Shown piece after piece: positions 14,144 to 20,128 of a DNA stretch of 22,244 nucleotides (positions are counted from its first letter, which is position 1; each line of letters starts with the position of its first letter). The translations under genes and the position numbers were made by a program. The stretch is from Caldifarciminota bacterium RBG_13_43_14. GTDB lineage: Bacteria; Hydrothermota; Tepidihabitantia; SM23-42. The notes under the pieces are model-generated. The model saw nothing but the letters and a program-made list of their open reading frames with translations. It searched no databases and had not been told where the DNA came from. Location of the stretch: the NCBI GenBank assembly GCA_001771735.1, contig MEUM01000099.1, positions 1-22,244 of the forward strand, given 5' to 3'.

Positions 14144-15322
14144 GTGCGAAGGATTATTACCGCCAATAACAAATATCTTGAAGAAGAACTTGCAAAGATC
14201 GGTATTGATCCGGCCGCCTGCCGGATATTCAAGCAGAAAGCCGAATCTTTTCTAGTGAAGATCGATGATCTTAGCTGTGCTCAGGCAAATGTTTTAAAAC
14301 AGCTGGCATTGACCTGTGGCGCTGACCTGGCGATCCCGAAGGATGCTTATTTTGGCAGTCGTCGTAAGCGTTTTGGGGCTTTGCTCTTCGCCAATAAAAG
14401 AAATGTTGATAAACTAATACAACGCCTCAATGAGCAATCATGGCTAAGCCATCTCAGCTCCGAATTAAGAGCATTGAGCCAGCAAAAAAATAAACCTGTC
14501 TGGCAAATCAAGGAAAAAAAAATAGTTATAGACCGTACGCTGATCATGGGAGTCATCAATGTCAATCAGGATTCTTTTTATACCGGGAACCGGTATACGA
14601 ACGAAAAAGTAATAATACGCGCGGCCAAAGAAATGGAACAGGCGGGCGCCGATATTATCGATATCGGTGCTGAATCGTCCCGTCCCGGGGCCGAGCCGGT
14701 TGATGAAAAAGAAGAGATTCGTCGTCTCAAGAAGATCCTGCCCGTAGTGACCAGGCGCAGTCGTGTTCCGGTCTCGATCGATACCTATAAAGCATCAGTT
14801 GCAAAATTTGCGATCGAAAACGGTGCATTGATCATCAACGATATTTCTGGCATGAGATTCGATCCTAAAATGGGCACTTTGATCAGCAAAAACGGTGTTG
14901 GAATAGTGATCATGCATATGCAGAGAAAACCGAAAACTATGCAGAAAAAACCAAAATATAATGATCTGATGGCTGAGATTTTTTATTTTTTTAAGCAAAG
15001 GATCGAGCAAGCGACCGCACATGGAATTGATCGGGAAAATATCGTTATTGATCCTGGGCTGGGATTTGGTAAAACTCTGAACGATAATTATCAATTGATT
15101 GAACGGCTTGGCGAGTTAAAAACGCTCAACCGACCACTACTGGTTGGTCATTCTAGAAAATCTTTTATTGGAGTTCCTTTTAACCTATCGCCAGATGAGC
15201 GCCTGGAAGGTTCGCTTGGTCTGTCTGCTTTGTTGATCAAAAATGGCGCTAATATTCTGCGCGTTCATGATGTCGGGGAAACCAAGAAGGTTACCCGTCT
15301 TATTGATCGAATTTTAGAATGA
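14144..15322 (+). CDS. folP: Dihydropteroate synthase with N-terminal extension
   Basis: Joins 6-hydroxymethyl-dihydropterin pyrophosphate and p-aminobenzoate in folate synthesis. 392 residues, about 115 longer than the standard enzyme. Residues 1-125 form an extension (AKIGIDPAACRIFKQKAES, LKQLALTCGADLAIPKDAY) of the kind found in long-form DHPS of several phyla; its role is not established. The catalytic barrel starts near residue 126, with MGVINVNQDSF, AGADIIDIGAESSRPGAEPV, PVSIDTYKASVA, INDISGM, IMHMQRKPKTMQ, IDPGLGFGKT, GHSRKSFIG and LRVHDV, so all substrate loops are present. The GTG start is supported by alignment of the extension and sits immediately below a consensus promoter without a ribosome-binding site. 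It overlaps cdaA by 4 bp (ATGA). Confidence 0.95.
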   Translation: MRRIITANNKYLEEELAKIGIDPAACRIFKQKAESFLVKIDDLSCAQANVLKQLALTCGADLAIPKDAYFGSRRKRFGALLFANKRNVDKLIQRLNEQSWLSHLSSELRALSQQKNKPVWQIKEKKIVIDRTLIMGVINVNQDSFYTGNRYTNEKVIIRAAKEMEQAGADIIDIGAESSRPGAEPVDEKEEIRRLKKILPVVTRRSRVPVSIDTYKASVAKFAIENGALIINDISGMRFDPKMGTLISKNGVGIVIMHMQRKPKTMQKKPKYNDLMAEIFYFFKQRIEQATAHGIDRENIVIDPGLGFGKTLNDNYQLIERLGELKTLNRPLLVGHSRKSFIGVPFNLSPDERLEGSLGLSALLIKNGANILRVHDVGETKKVTRLIDRILE

Positions 15323-16074
15323 AGCTCTTTGGATTTGTACCTTTCCGTATCGGCGATATCGCTGACATTATATTGGTTGCAATACTGCTTTATGAATTCT
15401 TTAAATTTATCCGGGGAACGAAAGCAACACCAATATTAGTTGGATTAGTGATATTCTTCATCATCTCGTCGATTGCACGCTGGCTTGATCTGAAAACATT
15501 ATCATGGATTATGGACTCCATCCTTACCGTTTGGGTCGTGGCATTCGTTATCCTTTTTCAACCGGAAATCCGGAACGCGCTGGCTCGTATCGGACGGCAA
15601 CCCCAGTTCAAATTCTTCTTAAGAGTAGAAGAACCTCCGATCATCGATGAAATAGTCGATGCGGTCAAAAAAATGTCAGAAGATCGTATCGGAGCCTTGA
15701 TATTGATCCAAAAACGGATCGGATTGAAAGACATAATCGACACCGGGGTAATGCTCAATGCCCAGATAAATTCATCACTTATCCGAACAATTTTTTTCCC
15801 GGACACACCGCTTCATGATGGCGCGGTCGTTATCAAAGGTGATATGATCGTAGCCGCGGGATGCGTACTACCCTTGAGTGAAAATCCCAGTTTAAGCGGC
15901 AGGTTCGGACTCCGGCATCGGGCTGCGCTCGGGATAGCCGAACAAAGCGATGCGCTGTGTATTGTAGTATCAGAGGAGACCGGACGCATATCGTTTGCCT
16001 ATCGGGCTAAGCTCGTAACCAAGGTAGAAGTAGATCTTCTTAAGAAATCCTTAGAAAAAATAATCAAAGAATAA
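15319..16074 (+). CDS. cdaA: Diadenylate cyclase CdaA (DacA)
   Basis: Makes the second messenger c-di-AMP from two ATP. 251 residues with the standard CdaA layout: three N-terminal TM helices (about 12-30, 37-54 and 65-82), a linker and a cytoplasmic DAC domain. The catalytic motif DGA is at 167-169 (TPLHDGAVVI) and RHR at 199-201 (GLRHRAALGIAE). The family-typical VVSEETGRISFA is also present. It is coupled to folP by a 4-bp overlap, a pairing seen in other Gram-negative lineages. No CdaR-type regulator follows, since the next gene is convergent. c-di-AMP usually governs potassium, osmolyte and cell-wall homeostasis; no receptor is visible here. Confidence 0.95.
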   Translation: MKLFGFVPFRIGDIADIILVAILLYEFFKFIRGTKATPILVGLVIFFIISSIARWLDLKTLSWIMDSILTVWVVAFVILFQPEIRNALARIGRQPQFKFFLRVEEPPIIDEIVDAVKKMSEDRIGALILIQKRIGLKDIIDTGVMLNAQINSSLIRTIFFPDTPLHDGAVVIKGDMIVAAGCVLPLSENPSLSGRFGLRHRAALGIAEQSDALCIVVSEETGRISFAYRAKLVTKVEVDLLKKSLEKIIKE

Positions 16075-16406
16075 CGAGCTATTACTATATCCCTTTTTAA
16101 TACATACTATCAGTTTCACGAACATTCAATATTATCTGTTTTTCAAATAATTTTTGAGGCAGAATAGATTCCTTCATTATCGGTAATCCGTAAACCGTAA
16201 AAAAAATTACCAATTACACGACTTTTGTAAAATTCAATGAAAAGATAAATTTTGGGCGAAGCAAGGCTCATCTGAGCCAATGAACCCAAATTCTATCTTC
16301 TTTAAAAACGCAAAAGTCGTGAAATTACATAATTACAAATTAACATAAGGAACAAGTATCCAGTGCCAAGCATCGGTTCTTTTCAGCGATTAGGGAGTAG
16401 TATTTT
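16075..16406. other. Convergent intergenic region with no gene
   Basis: 332 bp between the 3' ends of cdaA and the HD-GYP gene. It is AT-rich with no supported ORF or RNA gene. It contains the nested inverted repeat at 16212-16326 and, at 16177-16188, a copy of the 12-mer TTATCGGTAATC that also occurs in the lolA-cheW intergenic region. I see no GC stem followed by a T-tract that would be a standard terminator for either gene. Confidence 0.7.
16212..16326. repeat. Nested inverted repeat, MITE-like or bidirectional hairpin
   Basis: Outer arms CACGACTTTTG (16217-16227) and CAAAAGTCGTG (16311-16321) are perfect complements, extended outward by four more pairs (AATT) after one mismatch. A second pair of arms lies inside, 16242-16256 and 16285-16299, matching 13 of 15. 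At the centre is GGCTCA-TC-TGAGCC (16265-16278). Folded, this is one long interrupted hairpin of about 115 bp. AATTAC is directly repeated at both edges (16212-16217 and 16323-16328), which could be a target-site duplication but is low-complexity. It could be a non-autonomous mobile element or a shared 3'-end structure for the two convergent genes. Confidence 0.7.
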
Positions 16407-17768
16407 TTACGTCAGGTGATCAGCTGGATTTATGTTGTATTGTTGGGGATAAACTGCGCGTATTATCTTATGACCTTTGTCGACCGATAGATCTATGATT
16501 GGGCCATCAATACTATCCTTTTGCATTGTGGCAACGATCTTGACGGTTGGTTGGGTTGGATAGCCTTCGTTCTGTCCGATTACGAGACCGACAAAACTAT
16601 CGCTCATTTCCAAGCAGCTACCGATCGGATATAATCCTAATAATTGTATGAAAACTTTAGCCAGTAATGGATCAAAACATTGACCAGAAAGCTTCCAGAT
16701 GACCCGGATCGCGATACTGGGTATATAAGGGACTGGTTGATATATACGGGCAGTTGTCATTGCATCATATGAATCGCATATACGGACGATCTTGGCAAAT
16801 GTGCTTTGCAAAGTTTCTTTACCGTGAAACGGATAGCCGCTAAAATCGTAGTTCCAGTGATGTTGATATGCGACGATTAGCGAAGTGATTCCGGTTTCAT
16901 CCAGACCGCGTGTTTTGATAATTTGCTTGACGCCGTATTCTGAGTGATGCTTTAAGATATCCCATTCCTGCTCGCTCAAACGGGTTGGTTTATATATTAA
17001 GTCCCTTGGTATTGATACTTTGCCGATGTCATGGAGTATACCAGCAGTACCGATCTTGGCCAGACTTTTTTTACTGAATCCGATGCGCTGCGCCAGTGCT
17101 AAGGCCAGGATACCGACATTGAGCGAATGATTGTATGTATATTCATCAAAATTTTTGATTGCAGTGAGGGCGAGCAACCCAAATTCATCCTGGGATAATG
17201 CATTGACTAAACTGTGTACGACGCGTTTAGAACTTTTCACATCGACCGATTGATTTTTCCAGAGGTTGTTCATGAGATTTTTTGTCACTTTTAGGGCCTT
17301 AAAATAAATACGTTTCACTCTTTGACCATCTGCCAAAAAATCAGGCGTCTCTTCCTCGGCATCAGTATATTCGATCCGTACATATGCGAACCTTTTAGCG
17401 TTGAATTCAGAGGGAAATTCATCGCGATTTTTCTTCAATGCAAGGCATAACAGGATGAGTTCTTCCTCATTAATTCCTGGCAGAATTATTAATGACCTAA
17501 TTCGCAATTGCTTCATTTTATCATGGATAAATTGCAAACTGGCATAACCATCGATCTCAAAACGAAGGCGCTGTTTATTGAAAAATACATATTCACGGTA
17601 TCTTACTAGTTCGACCTGAGGGTAAATATTCAACAGAGTACGCAGAATATGACCGAATTTTTTTGCCGTTCCTGTTACCACGTCATTGCGAAGATCGTAC
17701 ACCTGAACTGCTTTTTCTAGAGCATAAAATAAGGAAATTATATTTTTACCAGTACTATATATACTCAT
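16407..17768 (-). CDS. HD-GYP domain protein with novel N-terminal module
   Basis: 453 residues. HD-GYP proteins are metal-dependent phosphodiesterases that usually cleave c-di-GMP. Residues 15-115 form an alpha/beta module that aligns almost without gaps to the start of the upstream HEAT-repeat protein. The HD-GYP domain spans about 195-400: H214 (YNHSLNVG), HD at 246-247 with K250 (ILHDIGKVSIP), H274, H303-H304, D308, GYP at 311-313 and CDSYDAMTTARIY (331-343). The usual HHExxDGxGYP motif reads HHWNYDFSGYP, so the Glu and first Gly are replaced, while the metal-binding His/Asp set appears intact. A C-terminal beta-rich part (about 380-453) resembles the usual HD-GYP tail. It overlaps the upstream gene by 4 bp. 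Confidence 0.9.
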   Translation of the reverse strand: MSIYSTGKNIISLFYALEKAVQVYDLRNDVVTGTAKKFGHILRTLLNIYPQVELVRYREYVFFNKQRLRFEIDGYASLQFIHDKMKQLRIRSLIILPGINEEELILLCLALKKNRDEFPSEFNAKRFAYVRIEYTDAEEETPDFLADGQRVKRIYFKALKVTKNLMNNLWKNQSVDVKSSKRVVHSLVNALSQDEFGLLALTAIKNFDEYTYNHSLNVGILALALAQRIGFSKKSLAKIGTAGILHDIGKVSIPRDLIYKPTRLSEQEWDILKHHSEYGVKQIIKTRGLDETGITSLIVAYQHHWNYDFSGYPFHGKETLQSTFAKIVRICDSYDAMTTARIYQPVPYIPSIAIRVIWKLSGQCFDPLLAKVFIQLLGLYPIGSCLEMSDSFVGLVIGQNEGYPTQPTVKIVATMQKDSIDGPIIDLSVDKGHKIIRAVYPQQYNINPADHLT

Positions 17769-19297
17769 TGTTTTAATGCCGATTCACACGCCTGCTTAAC
17801 CGTCGGATTCCTTTTCTTCATTCCTTGCTCAAGGATCGCTCGAGATTCGTCGGTATTTATATCAGCCAGGGCAGAGGCGGCCAATTTTCGAGTTATCCGA
17901 TAGCGTTTGCGACCGAATAATACCCACCGGAACAGCATCTTTTTTAAGATTTTAATAAGTCCCTGTCCACCGTTAGCAACCAGACAGTTGAATGTTTCCT
18001 TTTGTTCGGTTAGTTCCAGATCGATGAATACTCGGGATTTTATACGGGCGATCAGTCTATTATATATTGCCGGGTAATTGAGAACGGTCAGCGTCTGAAA
18101 CGCCTTGATCCTGACCATAGCTTCTTCATCTCCTATAAAATGCGCGATCCTTGCCGCTTGTTTGAAAACCTCAAAGGCTTGGATCACGCTGCAACGAACC
18201 TCCGGACGGGGATAATCACAGAGCGGATCAAGTAAACCAACGATTTCTTCAGCATCTAATCGGCTGAGAACCGCGATCGTATTGATGATTAGATCCGTAT
18301 TGTTACTCTGGAGAAAAATCAAGATCGGTTGATAATCGCTTTGGGCAATATAAGCGACATTATCTTGCAGTTTTTCAAGCCGTTCAGTTCTCTGGACTGA
18401 TGGCATTAAGCGTATAAAGTAAGACAGGGATTTTTTTGAGAATAGAGATATGAATGCCAAAAATTGATTAAGATTTTCATCAGAGATCGTATTAATGAAA
18501 TTCTTAAAATCAAGAATTATGTTTTCTTTCTCATATTTATCAATTGCGTTAATTTTGGCATATTCATTTAGGCTAACAACGATCAACCGGGCATTATAAA
18601 ATTCATGTTGATCGATACATTGGGCTAGCATTTCAGTAAGACTATCGATGATTTCAGGTGATTTATCATGTTGCAGGAAATTTATCAACGTCGAAATCGC
18701 GACCGATAAACTGGCCTCTCTGGACTCATGCGCCATTTGAGTTTTTAAGGATTCCAGTTCCGCTTCGCTTAGAGTTAAATCTATCGGTTCGTTCATATCA
18801 AGTTTTTCTTTGACGATGATGTTTGCAAGTTTAGCATTAAGATCGATATTTTTGATTTCCTGAACCGGCAGTTCATAATTCAGATCCTCATCTTCTTCCT
18901 CAATAACATAGAAATCAATGTGGCTAAAGTTGCATTCCCATAGATTCAGTGCAATATCCTGCTCACGTGTTGCCTGGCTCATGACTTCAAGGAAAAGGAT
19001 CATTTCATCGAATTCTAACCCATCGGTGATCTTGATATTTCTGACCCCGTCACGGAACAATCTGAAGGCAATGCTAATATCTTTTTCTCTTTCCTGATAA
19101 ATTACTTGATTATCATGGGAGATCGAATATTGCTCGATAGCAAGCTCGATTTGACCACTGTTTTTCAAAAACCCGGTTAAAGTTTCAAAAAAAGGTTGAT
19201 AGGACTGCCGAGCTGATGGATGATTAATACCATATAACTGTATCACCTTGATCGATTTAATAAGCTGACGAATTATGTCCTGAACAATTATCTCCAT
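17765..19297 (-). CDS. HEAT-repeat protein sharing an N-terminal module with its HD-GYP neighbour
   Basis: 510 residues, no signal peptide or TM segment, so cytoplasmic. Residues 15-110 form a module with the pattern LYGINHP, QIELAIEQYSISHDNQVIY and FRLFRDGVRNIKITDGLEFDEM. An acidic linker (EEEDEDLNYE, about 136-145) follows. The rest is helical with HEAT-like repeats toward the C-terminus (for example RPEVRCSVIQAFEVF, EEAMVRIKAFQTLTVLNYP and RKLAASALADINTDESRAILEQGM). HEAT arrays bind proteins. The 4-bp overlap with the HD-GYP gene and the shared module suggest that the two products act together. The ATG is 11 nt below a consensus -10 with no ribosome-binding site. Confidence 0.82.
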   Translation of the reverse strand: MEIIVQDIIRQLIKSIKVIQLYGINHPSARQSYQPFFETLTGFLKNSGQIELAIEQYSISHDNQVIYQEREKDISIAFRLFRDGVRNIKITDGLEFDEMILFLEVMSQATREQDIALNLWECNFSHIDFYVIEEEDEDLNYELPVQEIKNIDLNAKLANIIVKEKLDMNEPIDLTLSEAELESLKTQMAHESREASLSVAISTLINFLQHDKSPEIIDSLTEMLAQCIDQHEFYNARLIVVSLNEYAKINAIDKYEKENIILDFKNFINTISDENLNQFLAFISLFSKKSLSYFIRLMPSVQRTERLEKLQDNVAYIAQSDYQPILIFLQSNNTDLIINTIAVLSRLDAEEIVGLLDPLCDYPRPEVRCSVIQAFEVFKQAARIAHFIGDEEAMVRIKAFQTLTVLNYPAIYNRLIARIKSRVFIDLELTEQKETFNCLVANGGQGLIKILKKMLFRWVLFGRKRYRITRKLAASALADINTDESRAILEQGMKKRNPTVKQACESALKQ

Positions 19298-19308
19298 CGT
19301 ATTATTTC

Positions 19309-19337
19309 ATTATACTTAAATATCATTAAAACGTCAA
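19309..19337 (-). promoter_or_regulatory. Promoter of the HEAT / HD-GYP operon
   Basis: TTGACG (19337-19332), a 17-nt spacer and a perfect TATAAT (19314-19309). The ATG at 19297 starts 11 nt past the -10, leaving a leader of about 4-5 nt. Its -35 is back-to-back with that of rpmH. Confidence 0.7.
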
Positions 19338-19345
19338 GAAACCAC

Positions 19346-19373
19346 TTGACTAAGAAGTGGAAATAGGTATACT
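19346..19373 (+). promoter_or_regulatory. Promoter of the rpmH-rnpA-yidD-yidC-jag operon (leaderless geometry)
   Basis: TTGACT (19346-19351), a 16-nt spacer and TATACT (19368-19373). The rpmH ATG lies 7 nt after the -10, where the first transcribed base is expected, and there is no ribosome-binding site. Together with the opposing promoter it forms the inverted repeat GTCAAG-AAACCA-CTTGAC. Confidence 0.7.
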
Positions 19374-19380
19374 AATCGGT

Positions 19381-19515
19381 ATGAAACGAACCTATCAGCC
19401 GAGCCGGAGAAAAAGGAAAAAAACCCATGGATTTCGTAAGCGAATGAAGACGAAAAAAGGGCGTGATGTCCTTAAAAGACGAAGGAAAAAGGGGCGTAAA
19501 AGATTAGCCGTTTGA
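19381..19515 (+). CDS. rpmH: Ribosomal protein L34
   Basis: A 44-residue, very basic protein of the large ribosomal subunit. It begins MKRTYQPSRRKRKKTHGFRK, then RMKTKKGRDVLKRRRKKGRK and ends RLAV, which is a full-length match to the L34 pattern (typically 44-47 residues). The ATG has no ribosome-binding site and sits at the predicted transcription start, so the mRNA is probably leaderless. It opens the conserved rpmH-rnpA-yidD-yidC-jag cluster. Confidence 0.96.
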   Translation: MKRTYQPSRRKRKKTHGFRKRMKTKKGRDVLKRRRKKGRKRLAV

Positions 19516-19541
19516 AGACTTTTTGGATTTTGTCCGATTAG

Positions 19542-19874
19542 ATAATAAAAAGAGCAAAGAAGTTTGGTGTTATAAAAAAAGATATAATTTCTGCGTCGAG
19601 CGAAATAAGAGACCTACTCGCTCACGGCAATCGCTTTCGGTCAGGGAATATTACGATTATCTACCGAGAGTCGGATCAATGTAGGGTCGGGTTTATCGCC
19701 TCCAGGCATATCGGCAACGCAGTCAAACGGAACCGGGCAAAAAGAATTTTAAGGGAGGCATATCGAATGAATAAAGATACATTTAAATGCTTAAAGGTTA
19801 TTTTTTTGGCACGTTCTGAGATCAAATCCAAGACCGTGCTGGACGCGGTGTCGGCTTTTAGAGAGGGGAGATGA
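19542..19874 (+). CDS. rnpA: Ribonuclease P protein component, start codon non-canonical or unresolved
   Basis: The protein subunit that helps the catalytic RNA process tRNA 5' ends. The reading frame encodes the RnpA core EIRDLLAHGNRFRSGNITII, then CRVGFIASRHIGNAVKRNRA and KRILREAYR, which includes the RNR signature, and ends VSAFREGR. The frame is closed upstream by TAG at 19539-19541. Between that TAG and the core there is no ATG, GTG or TTG; only ATA (19542, 19545, 19572, 19584) and ATT (19587) are available. The coordinate given is the first codon after the TAG and would yield 110 residues, a normal length. A TTG at 19512 that overlaps the rpmH stop is in frame but is followed by this TAG nine codons later. 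A base error or rare initiation codon could explain it. The stop overlaps yidD by 4 bp (ATGA). Confidence 0.85.
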   Translation: MIKRAKKFGVIKKDIISASSEIRDLLAHGNRFRSGNITIIYRESDQCRVGFIASRHIGNAVKRNRAKRILREAYRMNKDTFKCLKVIFLARSEIKSKTVLDAVSAFREGR

Positions 19875-20128
19875 AGCTATTTGTATATTTTATTAAAATA
19901 TACCAGAACACATTGGGTTTGATCTTACCCGCATCCTGCCGTTTTGAACCAACCTGTTCGTGTTACGCGATCCAGGCATTAAAAAAGCACGGTGCAATCG
20001 CCGGGTTTTTCCTTACGATCAGAAGGATTATACGCTGTAATCCATGGGTTGCTGGTGGCTATGATCCGGTGCCAGAAAAACTAACCAATATTTTCAAAGT
20101 TCACGAAAGGAGCGGGATACATGAGTGA
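19871..20128 (+). CDS. yidD: Membrane protein insertion efficiency factor YidD
   Basis: 85 residues, a full-length match to the YidD family: KIYQNTLGLILPASCRFEPT, then CSCYAIQALKKHGAIAGFFL and RIIRCNPWVAGGYDPVP, with the conserved Cys residues of the RFxPTCSxYA and RCNPW motifs. The protein associates with the inner membrane and assists YidC-dependent insertion. Its position between rnpA and yidC is the conserved one. The ATG overlaps the rnpA stop by 4 bp, with GAGAGGGG just upstream as ribosome-binding site; the stop overlaps yidC by 8 bp. Confidence 0.95.
   Translation: MKLFVYFIKIYQNTLGLILPASCRFEPTCSCYAIQALKKHGAIAGFFLTIRRIIRCNPWVAGGYDPVPEKLTNIFKVHERSGIHE

Noticed and set aside
16075..16406. 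Intrinsic terminator for cdaA or the HD-GYP gene
   Set aside because: The inverted repeat lacks a T-tract next to the stem on either strand; recorded as a repeat instead.
19511..19682. Alternative open frame over the rnpA 5' end (begins FEDFLDFVRLDN, ends at a TAG)
   Set aside because: It overlaps the RnpA core in another frame, has no start codon or ribosome-binding site, and resembles no known protein; probably chance.
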